A stretch of 64,000 nucleotides of DNA from Clostridium tertium (GCF_017873245.1 NZ_JAGGJY010000001.1:434001-498000), one strand, 5' to 3'. Positions 34,529 through 44,389 are shown, counted from the first letter of the stretch. Notes: generated by a model from the letters alone, not told the origin. Program-made: numbers and translations.

Positions 34529-37435
34529 ATGATAAGCTATAGTGATAATATGACATATAATGATATAAGTAATAACAACTCTATTAAAATATATAATATT
34601 AATTCATTAGAAATAAAAGCATCTAGTAATGTGTTTCATCTAGATGAGGAAATACAATTAGTAGCATTGAAAGAATCCATATTTGGAATAAAAGAAATAA
34701 GAAATGTTTATTGGGAAATTGACTATACAGGAAAAGAGATTACGCTTTCAAATAATATAATAAAAATAAGTAAGCTATTGAGAAAGAAAAATTCACTTAA
34801 AGTAACCTGTGTAGATAAAATTACAGGAGAAAGAGCTTGTAGAGAATTTTCTATTATTTTAAATGAAGTTGAAGGTACATTAATACATTTTATAAAAAAT
34901 GATGGTGATTATTTTGGGAATGGATATAAATGGGATTTGTGGAGCTTTTCAAATGATGGGGTTTCATATGCTGTTGAGCTACAAAATAAAAGCGACTTTG
35001 GTAGATGTACATTTGTAAGGGAAGAAAATATAATTGCAAGAAGAAAAGCTTGGGGAGATAACTGGGGAAATGATTGGTCTGAGCAAACTGCAACGTTTGA
35101 AATACCAAAAGGAGTTAAAAATTGCTATATAGTTTATGGCGAAAATAATCTTATAACAAATTTAGAAGATGTAATTGAATATATGAAGCCTAGAATTGAA
35201 ATTGCAATAATGGATAAGAAAGATAGTATTACAGCTTTTTTATCTAAAACACCTTTAGATGGAACTAAATTTTATATTTACATTAATGGTATTAAAGAAG
35301 AACATTGTGAGTACGAAATTGATAAATTATCTAAAAAGGTTGATTTCAAAAATTTAAATGTAAAAGTATCTCCAAGTGATTTAGTAGAAATAAGGGCTAG
35401 CAATACATTTTTACCTTGTAAAGTAACTATGAGGAATTTTTTAGATAGTTATTATTATGATGGACCTGATATGGGAGTTGTATATGATAAAGAAAATATA
35501 TACTTGAGAATTTGGGCTCCTACGGCATTTAAGATAGATTTATGTTTATATGAAAATTGGTATGATATTAATGGAAATGAAAAAAGAGTATATCAGATGA
35601 AAAGAGAGGAAAAAAGCGGAACTCATTATACTAAGATTAGTAGAAAGAAAAATGAATGTGTATTTTATCTATATAAACTATATTTTAAAGATATAGATCG
35701 AAATGGATTAGAGTATATAAAAATAAATTATGCAGTAGATCCATATGCAGTATCGGTGGGAGTAAATGGAGAAAAGGGATTTCTAATAGATATAAATAAT
35801 GTTAAATCAATGCCATTTGGATGGTTGTGTGATGAAAGGCCACAGCTTTTAAGAAAAGAAGATTCTATAATTTATGAAATACATGTAAGGGACTTTACTA
35901 TAAGTGATGATAGCGGAATAGATAAAAATATCAGGGGTAAATATTTAGGATTGGCTCAAGAGGGGACTTGTTATGAATATAAGAAAAGAAAAATTACTGT
36001 AAAAACAGGAATTGATCATTTAAAAGAGCTCGGGATAACCCATGTACACTTACTGCCTGTATTTGATTTTGGTTCAGTGGATGAAAGAAAATCTAACAAA
36101 AAGGGTAATAGAAACTGGGGATATGACCCTAAGAACTACAATGCCCCGGAAGGTAGCTATTCAAGTGATCCATATAATCCAATTTCAAGAATAATCGAGC
36201 TTAGAGAAATGATTAAAATTCTTCATAAAAATGATATAAGGGTAGTTATGGATGTAGTATATAATCATATGCAAGAAACAAGAAGTTTAGATAATATAGT
36301 TCCAGCATATTATTTTCGAACTAATTTTAGAGGCAGATTTACAAATGGGTCAGGATGTGGAAATGAAATAGCAACTGAAAGACCTATGGTTAGAAGGTTT
36401 ATAATTGATTCAATAAAACATTGGCTTAAAGATTATAATATAGATGGATTAAGATTTGACCTTATGGAATTAATAGATATAGATACTATGAAGGAAATTG
36501 TAAAAGTAAGTAAAGAAATAGATGAGAGTATATTAATTTATGGAGAGCCGTGGAAGGGTGGTGAATCACCTCTTACAAATGGAACTTATAAAGGAAGTCA
36601 AAGAAATGAAGATTTTTCTATATTTAACGATACCTTTAGAGATTTTATAAGAGGAAATAATAGTCCATCACATGGATTTGTCAATGGAAATCAACATGAT
36701 GGAGCCACAGCATGGAGCATAATAGAGGGATTAAAAGGATCTATAAATACATTGACATATAATTCAAGGGAAAGTATAAATTATGTAGATGCACATGATA
36801 ATTATACCCTTTGGGATCAAATTGAAAAAAGCTTAACACCTGATATTGAAGAAAAGGAGTATAGGAAAATAAAAGAAGAAAATATATTTGATAATCATTT
36901 AGTGAGAAGAAATATATTAGCACTTGCAATAGTTTTAACAGCACAAGGAATACCATTTATACAAGGTGGAGCTGAAATATTAAGAACAAAAAATGGTGAT
37001 CATAACAGTTATAAGAGCCCTGATAACATAAATGCAATATTTTGGAGATATAAAGCAAAATATATTGAAGTATTTAATTATATAAAGGGTTTAATAGAAA
37101 TCAGGAAGAATTTTGAAGCCTTTAGGATAGATAAAAGAGAAGAGTTAAACAATCTTGAAATTAGTTTTTTAAATGGTGAAGAAAATGTTGGAGTAATTAA
37201 ATGGCATTTTAAAAATTTAAATATTATAGAAGAGAATATTAATGATTTAATTGTAGTATATAATGGAACTTCAATAGACGATTATGATATAAATCAATAT
37301 ATGCCAGTTTCAAAAAATGGAAAATGGAATATAATTGCTGATTTTAATAAAGCAGGAGTAGAAGTAATAAAGACAGTTAAAACATCAGAGGTTCCTAAAA
37401 TGAAGTCATACTCAATTATAATATTATATTCATAA
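34529..37435 (+). CDS. pulA: Type I pullulanase (GH13), cytosolic
   Basis: Alpha-1,6-debranching enzyme of about 968 aa with no signal peptide, so acting on intracellular glycogen or imported alpha-glucans. Order: an N-terminal beta domain (about 15-110), a CBM41-like domain (about 120-215, HFIKNDGDYFGNGYKWDLW), a CBM48-type domain near 320-420 (IYLRIWAPTAFKIDLCLYE) and the GH13 barrel. The type I signature NRNWGYDPKNYNAPEGSYS is present. Conserved regions are VVMDVVYNH, DGLRFDLMELID (nucleophile), YGEPWKGGESP (acid/base) and VDAHDNYTLWDQ. The ATG at 34529 has AGGAG 8 bases upstream; an in-frame TTG at 34484 is the longer alternative. Confidence 0.93.
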   Translation: MISYSDNMTYNDISNNNSIKIYNINSLEIKASSNVFHLDEEIQLVALKESIFGIKEIRNVYWEIDYTGKEITLSNNIIKISKLLRKKNSLKVTCVDKITGERACREFSIILNEVEGTLIHFIKNDGDYFGNGYKWDLWSFSNDGVSYAVELQNKSDFGRCTFVREENIIARRKAWGDNWGNDWSEQTATFEIPKGVKNCYIVYGENNLITNLEDVIEYMKPRIEIAIMDKKDSITAFLSKTPLDGTKFYIYINGIKEEHCEYEIDKLSKKVDFKNLNVKVSPSDLVEIRASNTFLPCKVTMRNFLDSYYYDGPDMGVVYDKENIYLRIWAPTAFKIDLCLYENWYDINGNEKRVYQMKREEKSGTHYTKISRKKNECVFYLYKLYFKDIDRNGLEYIKINYAVDPYAVSVGVNGEKGFLIDINNVKSMPFGWLCDERPQLLRKEDSIIYEIHVRDFTISDDSGIDKNIRGKYLGLAQEGTCYEYKKRKITVKTGIDHLKELGITHVHLLPVFDFGSVDERKSNKKGNRNWGYDPKNYNAPEGSYSSDPYNPISRIIELREMIKILHKNDIRVVMDVVYNHMQETRSLDNIVPAYYFRTNFRGRFTNGSGCGNEIATERPMVRRFIIDSIKHWLKDYNIDGLRFDLMELIDIDTMKEIVKVSKEIDESILIYGEPWKGGESPLTNGTYKGSQRNEDFSIFNDTFRDFIRGNNSPSHGFVNGNQHDGATAWSIIEGLKGSINTLTYNSRESINYVDAHDNYTLWDQIEKSLTPDIEEKEYRKIKEENIFDNHLVRRNILALAIVLTAQGIPFIQGGAEILRTKNGDHNSYKSPDNINAIFWRYKAKYIEVFNYIKGLIEIRKNFEAFRIDKREELNNLEISFLNGEENVGVIKWHFKNLNIIEENINDLIVVYNGTSIDDYDINQYMPVSKNGKWNIIADFNKAGVEVIKTVKTSEVPKMKSYSIIILYS

Positions 37436-37470
37436 TAAATTTATATAAGGGAAATAGATAATATAAATTA

Positions 37471-37503
37471 TAATAAGAGCTAATTACATTTAGCTCTTAT
37501 TAT
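37471..37503 (+). terminator. Terminator after pullulanase gene
   Basis: Perfect 12-bp arms AATAAGAGCTAA / TTAGCTCTTATT with a 6-base loop. The T-run is weak (TATATG). Confidence 0.7.
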
Positions 37504-37641
37504 ATGTTTAATTATATTGCTATTCACTTATTTTCCTTAAATACTTAATGATTTCTAATAATAAATTTTTACTAAATAATCATAATATATAATTAAATAA
37601 ATTAATATTATCAAATTTCAATCTATAATAATTAACAAAAA

Positions 37642-38286
37642 TTATAATGTGAAATTGTTACTGGTCTTAATGATTCTATTTATTGGAAGTAGCGCTATAA
37701 TGATTAGGACTACAATTAAATTTCCTCCAACGACTAACCCATTAGCAACTAAGGAATAAATCATAGGAGACCAGCCTTCAGGAGCAAATTGTCCAAAGAA
37801 TAAAAAGCCTGATATAAAGTGAAATATAAATCTAACAAACATACCTACGAAGGTACCTAAGAGCTTTTTATTTTTAAAATATCCAGCAAGTCCTACAGCC
37901 ATAAATGGAAGAGGATAATCAAAAAGAACTTGAATTGGATGGAGTATATAAGGACTTATGATTAAATAGATAACGCCAAATAAAAATCCAGTAAGCATAC
38001 CTATTTCAGGGCCGTACATAAAAGCAATAATTAAAATAGGAACCATACTTCCTAAGTTTATACTTCCAGCACCATTAGGCAAGTCCACAATCTTTATAAG
38101 GTGAAGTATTGTAGCTAGAGCTAAAGCAATACCTATTCTAGACATAATTTTAGCATCTAGATTAATTTTCTTAAATTTAATAAGTGCTAATATTAAAATT
38201 ACTACTCCTATAAGAGTAGCTAAAGAAAGTGGGTTTTTAAAAATTTCAGTAAAACCTTCTTTTAATGTGTTAATAAAATTATCCAT
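37642..38286 (-). CDS. thiT: Thiamine ECF transporter S-component
   Basis: Membrane substrate-binding subunit of 214 aa, six helices, ThiT/YuaJ family: conserved GPEIGMLTGFLFGVIYL and HPIQVLFDYPLPFMAVGLAG. Family members bind thiamine and use a shared ECF ATPase/T module encoded elsewhere. The TPP riboswitch directly upstream confirms the thiamine role. The start codon follows the riboswitch terminator, whose 3' arm contains the AGGAGG RBS. Confidence 0.94.
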   Translation of the reverse strand: MDNFINTLKEGFTEIFKNPLSLATLIGVVILILALIKFKKINLDAKIMSRIGIALALATILHLIKIVDLPNGAGSINLGSMVPILIIAFMYGPEIGMLTGFLFGVIYLIISPYILHPIQVLFDYPLPFMAVGLAGYFKNKKLLGTFVGMFVRFIFHFISGFLFFGQFAPEGWSPMIYSLVANGLVVGGNLIVVLIIIALLPINRIIKTSNNFTL

Positions 38287-38291
38287 AAAAA

Positions 38292-38446
38292 ATACCTCCT
38301 AAAAGTTGCTAGGAGGTATACTTATAGCTTTGATATAATCATTTCTACAAAAGTACATCGTGACTTTCCTACGCTGGTATTATCCAGATCAGGTAAAGAG
38401 GGTTAATGAATTATCATTTCTCAGCCATAAGGCACCCCTAGCACTT
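38292..38446 (-). ncRNA. TPP riboswitch with terminator/RBS-sequestering hairpin
   Basis: Minus strand: CUAGGGGUGCC, GGCUGAGAAAUGAUAA, ACCCUC, then the thi-box core ACCUGAUCUGGAUAAUACC and AGCGUAGGAAAGUC. The aptamer occupies 38354-38446. A perfect hairpin AUACCUCCUA / UAGGAGGUAU followed by six U's (38292-38320) precedes thiT, and the AGGAGG in its 3' arm is the thiT RBS, so one hairpin can act on transcription and translation. Promoter TTGACT, 17 bp, TAAACT at 38496-38468. Confidence 0.96.
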
Positions 38447-38643
38447 AAATTATTTAATTATAAGTAAAGTTTACATAAATTTGTATTAAAAGTCAATATT
38501 TAATTATTATAATATTTTATTTATAAATGAATCTTTTAAGAGAATTTCTATAAATAGACTTTAAAGAAATAATTTTGTAATAATTAACTATTTATTTAAA
38601 ATATAAAACGATGTAGTATAATAAATGAGTTTAATATAATACA

Positions 38644-39475
38644 TTGAAACTAAATATATTTTCTTATACGGAGGAAGAAGATGATAAAACTAAAAAGACA
38701 AGAATAATAGGTATTTTCCTTATAGTGATACTTATTGTTTTAGGAAGGACTGGAGCTTATCTTGTAAAAGTTAACAAGGAAAAAAGTTTAAATATATAAA
38801 TAGAAGAAGTAAATAAAAGTTTTAGTTCTTTGAAAATTCCTAATATGAATAGTGATGAAGAAGAATTTTATAACAAATTAAAAGATAGTTTTAATAAATC
38901 TATAGGTGATAAAAATTTAAGTGATGCTAATAATGTTTTAAATAAGATAAATGATTTAAAGTCTTCAGTAGAAAAGAGAGTTAAAGAAGAAGAGAAAAAT
39001 GCTGAAGAAGAAAAAATAAAAAAAGAAAAAGGCTGCAAAGGATGTCTATGAGATGGACTTATGCACACCAACTGGATTATATAGTTTAACAGAAGCTTTT
39101 GGAGCAGCACAAAACCCAGAAAGTGGGGTTCCATATAGAGTTTTGGATGGATCAGAATATTGGATAGATGATGTTAATTCTCCGTATTATAATACAATGC
39201 AATTTGGAGAACCAAATGGAAGATGGAACTCAGCTGAGTATTTAATAGAGTATAGTAATTCATATAAATATGCTTTAGTAATTGATTATAATAGATACCC
39301 TGTTGTAATTGGTAAAAGTTAAGCTATATTTCTACATGTAGATGTTGGAGTTCCTACTTGGCGATGTGTAGCAGTTGAGGAAAGTAAGATGAAGGAAATC
39401 TTACAATGGATAAAGCAAGGAGATAATCCTAAAATAATGCTGTCTTTAAGCTATAATGAGCTTTATAGTTATTAA
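38644..39475 (+). pseudogene. Decayed L,D-transpeptidase (YkuD) gene
   Basis: Pieces of one secreted cell-wall cross-linking enzyme: a TM segment (RIIGIFLIVILIVLG), a stop after SLNI (38797-38799), a helical stretch (MNSDEEEFYNKLKDSFNKS) and a frameshift in the A-rich run near 39020-39035. The fold segment GLYSLTEAFGAAQNPESGVP to YPVVIGKS follows. An in-frame TAA (39320-39322) replaces a residue just before AIFLHVDVGVPTWRCVAV. That last block is the YkuD active site (H-x..-G-x-PT-GC); the Gly before the Cys is now Arg. At least three independent lesions, so inactive. The start is unclear (TTG 38644 fits the frame). Confidence 0.75.
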
Positions 39476-39504
39476 TTAATAAATTATGCATATTATTTAA
39501 ATTG

Positions 39505-39546
39505 AAAGTTATACATTATATTTATAATTAGTGTATAGCTTTTTTA
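39505..39546 (+). terminator. Terminator after the transpeptidase pseudogene
   Basis: AAGTTATACATTA / TAGTGTATAGCTT imperfect stem ending in TTTTTT. Confidence 0.6.
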
Positions 39547-39678
39547 TTTTAAAGTTATAGGTTAAATAGAAATTATTTATAATTATTTTATATGAAAAAT
39601 ATGGTATATATATTATGAAAGGAGAAAAATAGGGATTTTATAAGAAATATTAAACTATTAGAAAAAAAGGGGATTAGT

Positions 39679-40884
39679 ATGAGAATTTATTTTGAAAAAT
39701 TATCGAGGGACAAATTATTAAAGTTTATTATTACAATCATAACTTCTGTAGTGATATTTAATACTAGTAGTATTATTACAAAAGCAAATACAGATATAAA
39801 ATTTCCAACAGGAACTTGGCAAGGAATAGTTGATGGAAAGCATGGGGAAGGTGGATTATTTTATAGGATAAAGTTTAAATCTAATGGAAAGGTATTAGTA
39901 ATAAAACAATTTGGAGATGGAGAAATAAAGGAAGAAAAGATATGGGAAAATAAGAATAATAATATAATAATAAAGAGTAAAGCAAGTGATGTAATAAAAG
40001 AATTAGATAATGGAAATTTAAAGATATTAGATGAGAAGTCTATAGAGTATAATAATGGTTTTTATAATACAATATTTAAAGAGCATAAAGGAACTTTATC
40101 AATAATACATTGGATTTCAGCATTAATTGGACTAATAACATTAAATGAACTATTTAGAAGAAAAAAGTTGGCTGCTATAGGATTTTTCTTTGTGTTACCA
40201 ATAATAATGATTCCATTATGGTCAAGTAATGGAGTTACATATTGGTTTAAATGGATTAAGGTTTATTCAGCAGTTGCTGGAAGTGTTTGGTTTATATTTG
40301 TTAGATTTACTAAAATAGGGGTCAAGAAATGGAGTAAAATGATAGTTGCTTTAATATTATCTGCAAATATTATTGAGGCGGTAGTACAAGATTTTTCTAT
40401 GGGCAATTTACCTAATATATTAAATGGTATTGCTGGAGTTTTATCAATAGTAACTTTATTTTATGGATGGAAAGAAATTAGGCCAGATAATTCAAAAGAA
40501 AAAGATATGATTTGGGAAAAGATGCCGCTCCTTTGGATAATAGCATATGATGTTTGGAATTGGACTTTTGTATATTTAAACTTTCCAGGATCAGCGTCAC
40601 TTCAATTTATAGTTATATTATCTTCTACAATTCCAGCTATATTTATTAAAAAAGGGACCTGGCTTCAAGCAAGGGCATTTACTCTTGCAGCTTGGTTTAT
40701 GTATTATTTTACATTTCCAAGGTTTACAGAATCGGTTGAGCTTTTGGTCCCAAGGAATAGTATATTTATGATTGGAATATCGTTACTTAGTATTATATTA
40801 AATTTAGCTTATGCTATTGTTTATATAAAGAGATATAAAAGTGAAACAAAAATAAGAATAAAAGAGATTAGTACTGATAATTAA
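39679..40884 (+). CDS. DUF5692-like membrane protein with an N-terminal extracytoplasmic domain
   Basis: 401 aa. A signal-like helix (about 14-37) leads to a small beta-rich extracytoplasmic region (40-135, TGTWQGIVDGKHGEGGLFYRI). About eight membrane helices follow. The membrane part resembles DUF5692 proteins: ALIGLITLNELFRRKK, IPLWSSNGVTYWFKWIKVYSAVAG and NIIEAVVQDFSMG. Function unknown; no enzymatic motif seen. RBS AAAGGGG. Family assignment is from memory and moderate. Confidence 0.65.
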   Translation: MRIYFEKLSRDKLLKFIITIITSVVIFNTSSIITKANTDIKFPTGTWQGIVDGKHGEGGLFYRIKFKSNGKVLVIKQFGDGEIKEEKIWENKNNNIIIKSKASDVIKELDNGNLKILDEKSIEYNNGFYNTIFKEHKGTLSIIHWISALIGLITLNELFRRKKLAAIGFFFVLPIIMIPLWSSNGVTYWFKWIKVYSAVAGSVWFIFVRFTKIGVKKWSKMIVALILSANIIEAVVQDFSMGNLPNILNGIAGVLSIVTLFYGWKEIRPDNSKEKDMIWEKMPLLWIIAYDVWNWTFVYLNFPGSASLQFIVILSSTIPAIFIKKGTWLQARAFTLAAWFMYYFTFPRFTESVELLVPRNSIFMIGISLLSIILNLAYAIVYIKRYKSETKIRIKEISTDN

Positions 40885-41016
40885 CTTAAATTTCTTAAAA
40901 AGATAATAAAAAGATATAAGGTAATAAAATAAAAAGAGATAGACTTTTCCTACAATTATCAAGATTATTTATTCTTATATAAGCATGAGAATTGTTGATT
41001 AAAAACTATATAAATA

Positions 41017-41066
41017 AATGGCTAGCAAAATATAAACTTGATATTTACTAACCATTTATTTTTTAT
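41017..41066. terminator. Terminator between DUF5692 gene and convergent kinase-like gene
   Basis: AAATGGCTAGCAAAATAT / ATATTTACTAACCATTT with wobble pairs, then T-run on the plus strand. Confidence 0.65.
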
Positions 41067-41077
41067 AGTTAATTTAA

Positions 41078-41647
41078 CTAACCATATCGATAAATTCTTC
41101 TTTTTCTTGGAGATGCAAGATAATTATATGCAGCAGTCCAGTAAGGAAGTAGGTCTGGCTTATATTCTAAAACATCTTTTAAAAATTTATCAAATAAATG
41201 AAGCTTAACTAATATTTTTATTATGTCTTTAGGGTATGGTGTTACTTTAGTATATGGCTTTCTAGGATCTATAACCATAATTTTACCTTTTGAGTTTATA
41301 AATATATGAGCATTTCTTATGTTAATTCTTTTAAACTTAAGTCTTTTCAAATCCTCGATTAAATCTATTATTTCTATAGATAAATTATAAGGTAAGCCAT
41401 GTTTTGAGATATATTCAAAAAGGTTTTCTCCACCTACATATTCTCTTACTAATATGTTACTTACTCTTAATATAGGATTAGGAAAGAAAGGACTATCTAA
41501 AGTTTTTCTAAGTATTTCTTCTTCACTTTTAGCCGCTTTGGCATTTTTAAATGTTTTAAGGGCAAAGCCTTCAGGTGTTAAGTAAACTGAACCTTCTGCT
41601 CCAGAACCTAACAATTTACAATTTTGAATCTCTAATAAGTAATTCAT
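41078..41647 (-). CDS. Small protein-kinase-like protein
   Basis: 189 aa, shorter than a full eukaryotic-type kinase (about 270). Visible kinase features: glycine loop LGSGAEGSVYL (about 13), Lys in FALKTFK, hinge-like LVREYVGGENLFEYI, a catalytic-loop-like INIRNAHIFIN (His-Arg-Asp not intact) and metal-site-like IMVIDPRKP in place of DFG. The C-terminal lobe is short. It may be an atypical kinase of the Rio/Bud32-like compact kind or a pseudokinase. It is a single gene ending at a shared terminator. Confidence 0.6.
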   Translation of the reverse strand: MNYLLEIQNCKLLGSGAEGSVYLTPEGFALKTFKNAKAAKSEEEILRKTLDSPFFPNPILRVSNILVREYVGGENLFEYISKHGLPYNLSIEIIDLIEDLKRLKFKRINIRNAHIFINSKGKIMVIDPRKPYTKVTPYPKDIIKILVKLHLFDKFLKDVLEYKPDLLPYWTAAYNYLASPRKRRIYRYG

Positions 41648-41875
41648 AAAACCACACTTTATTAATTGCTTTTAAATATTATATGCCAATAAAAATAATA
41701 TGATATTAAATCATGTAAAAGTTGCTGGATTGAAATTATATTAAGATTTTAAAATATAATTTAATATATATAAGTATAGGATTTCTAAGTATATAGGAAT
41801 AAAATTAGTTTATAGGATACTTAATAGTAAATTTAAATTTATATTGAGATATTATTAAAAAGAAGGACATAAAAA

Positions 41876-42802
41876 ATGGATGAATTTGTTTTATTTAAAG
41901 ATTGTAGTAAAAATAAGGAGTATAGAAAAAGTTTTATTAATTTAGCAGCTGATACATTTGGATTAAATTTTGAAATGTGGTTTGAGGAAGGGTATTGCAA
42001 TGAAAACTATATTTCATATTCATATATTTACAATGAAAAAGTAATATCAAATGTTTCTATAAATAAATTTACAATAATTCAAGATGGCAAAATAAGAAAA
42101 GTAATTCAATTAGGTACTGTTATGACAGATATTAATTATAGAAATAAAGGACTAATAAGAAGACTTATGAATGAAGTTTTTAAAGATTATGAAGATAAAA
42201 TAGATTATATATATTTATTTGCTAATAAATCTGTTTTGGACTTTTATCCTAAGTTTGGGTTTAATAGAAAAAATGAAACTGAATATAAAATAAGCATGAA
42301 TGATATAAGAAATAAAAATTATAAGAAGGTTAATTATAAAAATATTGGCTATAAAAGCATTGCAAGTATAAGAAGATTAAATCTATCTTTAATGAATGAC
42401 AAATTAATTATAGAAAGACTATGTAAAGATAGGTATGCCGTATCAAATAAACTTGGAGTAATAAATGATGAATGGCCCTTAAAGGTTTATTGCAGCTATA
42501 TTTTTAATGACAATCTTTATTATTTTCAAGATTATGATATTGTAGCTATTTTAGAGAGAAAAAATGATGAGGTTATTATAAATGATATTATAAGTAAAAA
42601 TCCTATCGATTTTGACAATATACTACTTAGGCTCATAGAAAGTGATGATAAGATTATTAAGATTAATTTTATACCAGAATCTAAAAAGTTTAAAGTTATT
42701 ACTAGAGAAATTATAGATGACGATAATATTTTATTTATAAAAAACTGCAAGGGGAAGGCTAGAGATGAAGAAATGCTTTTTCCTGTAACTTCACATACTT
42801 AA
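41876..42802 (+). CDS. GNAT-family N-acetyltransferase
   Basis: 308 aa with an N-terminal GNAT domain: VIQLGTVMTDINYRNKGLIRRLMNEVF is the acetyl-CoA binding region (motif A, Q/RxxGxG-like) and LDFYPKFGFNRK the motif B end. The C-terminal half (about 160-308) resembles the sterol-carrier-like tail of Eis-type two-domain acetyltransferases. Substrate unknown. RBS AGAAGGA. The EIIA gene follows 45 bp later and may be co-transcribed. Confidence 0.8.
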   Translation: MDEFVLFKDCSKNKEYRKSFINLAADTFGLNFEMWFEEGYCNENYISYSYIYNEKVISNVSINKFTIIQDGKIRKVIQLGTVMTDINYRNKGLIRRLMNEVFKDYEDKIDYIYLFANKSVLDFYPKFGFNRKNETEYKISMNDIRNKNYKKVNYKNIGYKSIASIRRLNLSLMNDKLIIERLCKDRYAVSNKLGVINDEWPLKVYCSYIFNDNLYYFQDYDIVAILERKNDEVIINDIISKNPIDFDNILLRLIESDDKIIKINFIPESKKFKVITREIIDDDNILFIKNCKGKARDEEMLFPVTSHT

Positions 42803-42847
42803 TAAAATATACTATATTAAGCTATAAATATTTTAAGTGAGGAATAA

Positions 42848-43348
42848 ATGGATACAAATATAACTTATAATACTAATAATAAAGTAGATATTGGTTTCTA
42901 TTTTAATAATAGAAAAAAATTATCAATCGGCTTTTTAATAACTGGACATGGTACCTTTGCTTCTGGGTTATATAGTGCTATTAAGTGTTTAAATGGTGAT
43001 TACGATAATGTTGAAGTTGTTGATTTTATTCCAAGTGACAGCATAAATGATTATGATAAGAAGTTGAATAAATCATTATTAGATCTAAGTATATATAAGA
43101 AAATTATAGTATTGTGCGATTTATTTGCAGGAACACCATTTAACAGAGTAATGATTAATTTGGTTAATAATCAAGAAAAGTATTGTGTTTTTGGAGGAGT
43201 AAATTTACCTATTACAATGGAGGCAATAATGGCAGGTGAAACATTTACTGATATTGATGTATTGATTAGGTATATAAAAGATATATTTAAAGATACATTA
43301 ATTGATGGAACTGAAAAGCTAGAAGAGTATCTAGATAGTCATTGTTGA
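42848..43348 (+). CDS. Orphan PTS EIIA component, mannose family
   Basis: 166 aa with an EIIA-Man fold: SIGFLITGHGTFASGLYSAI carries the phospho-accepting His, and VLCDLFAGTPFNRVM and GGVNLPITMEAIM are conserved. No EIIB, EIIC or EIID gene lies nearby, so it either serves a transporter encoded elsewhere or is regulatory. The first 27 residues are an extra N-terminal segment. RBS GTGAGGAA. Confidence 0.85.
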   Translation: MDTNITYNTNNKVDIGFYFNNRKKLSIGFLITGHGTFASGLYSAIKCLNGDYDNVEVVDFIPSDSINDYDKKLNKSLLDLSIYKKIIVLCDLFAGTPFNRVMINLVNNQEKYCVFGGVNLPITMEAIMAGETFTDIDVLIRYIKDIFKDTLIDGTEKLEEYLDSHC

Positions 43349-43358
43349 ATAATTTTTC

Positions 43359-43416
43359 AATTCATATTAAGAGGAGACTATACATTAAATTGTAATAATC
43401 TCTTCTTTTATGAATT
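43359..43416 (+). terminator. Terminator after EIIA gene
   Basis: AATTCATA..AAGAGGAGA pairs with TCTCTTCTT..TATGAATT; the 3' arm contains TTCTTTT. Confidence 0.65.
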
Positions 43417-43974
43417 AATTTATTATGCTATAATCAATTTTATAGAAAGTAAGGAAAATTTATGAATAATATAAAAAGAATTGTTTATTAAGAAATAATA
43501 TTATAGAAAATTAATATATAAGATTAAAAACTAGCAAAGATCATTTATACTGTTAGGTATTTAAAATGTGTTTTAATATAACTATGTATTCAGGATAATA
43601 ATTTATGAAGTACAAATTATTATTAGTTAGTAATAATAAGAAAAATAATTAAAAGCATAATATATATAATTAGCAATAAAATAATTGAAAAATAGTATCT
43701 TCGAACATAAGAATCTTTTTTATATGAAGAAGATATTATGATTAAAGAATTAATAACTATAATAGATAGGAATTTTATATGAGCATTATTTGTTTTAGGA
43801 AAATATAAAGGAAGATGGATTTGAGGTAGTTTTCAGACTTAAAATTATAAAAGATAGAGTAAATGAAGATTTTAGTTTTTTATAACATAATATTATATTT
43901 TAGAATAATTCTAATTATAAGTAGAATAATTATTAAACTGTCAGAAATATGTATAACATATTAAGGAGGAAAAA
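43417..43974. other. Intergenic region with possible gene remnants
   Basis: About 560 AT-rich bases. Around 43735-43883 short frames broken by stops encode pieces such as DIMIKELITIIDRNFI and KEDGFEVVFRLKIIKDR, which look like a decayed coding sequence of unknown kind. No intact gene, RNA or repeat was recognised. Confidence 0.4.
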
Positions 43975-44319
43975 ATGCCTTTTATAGAATCAAAAGTAAC
44001 TGTGAAATTAAGTGCAGAAAAAAAAGAATTATTAAAAGCTAAATTAGGAAATATAATTACAAAAATTCCTGGTAAAAGCGAAAGCTATCTTATGATAGGA
44101 TTTCAAGATGAATATTCTTTATATTTTAGAGGTGAAGAATTAAGATATGGAGCATTCATTGAGGTGAAAATATTCGGTAAAACTTCAAAAAATGATTTGG
44201 AAGAAGTAACTAAGGAAATTTGCGACTTATATGAAAAGGAATTAAATATTCCTAAAGATGCCATATATATTAAATATGAAGAAGTAGAGAATTGGGGGTT
44301 TAATGGTTTTAACTTTTAA
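43975..44319 (+). CDS. MIF-like tautomerase-family protein
   Basis: 114 aa of the macrophage-migration-inhibitory-factor/phenylpyruvate tautomerase family. It begins MPFIESKVTVKLS, with the N-terminal Pro that is the catalytic base after Met removal. KSESYLMIGFQDEYSLYF and the C-terminal NWGFNGFNF, the usual end of bacterial MIF homologues, also fit. Probably trimeric and cytosolic; physiological substrate unknown. RBS AAGGAGG. Confidence 0.85.
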   Translation: MPFIESKVTVKLSAEKKELLKAKLGNIITKIPGKSESYLMIGFQDEYSLYFRGEELRYGAFIEVKIFGKTSKNDLEEVTKEICDLYEKELNIPKDAIYIKYEEVENWGFNGFNF

Positions 44320-44389
44320 GCGATTAGTAATATTAATTATAAAAATGTAATTAATTTCCTAATATTAATTCGTTTAGGAGGTGGTTAAA

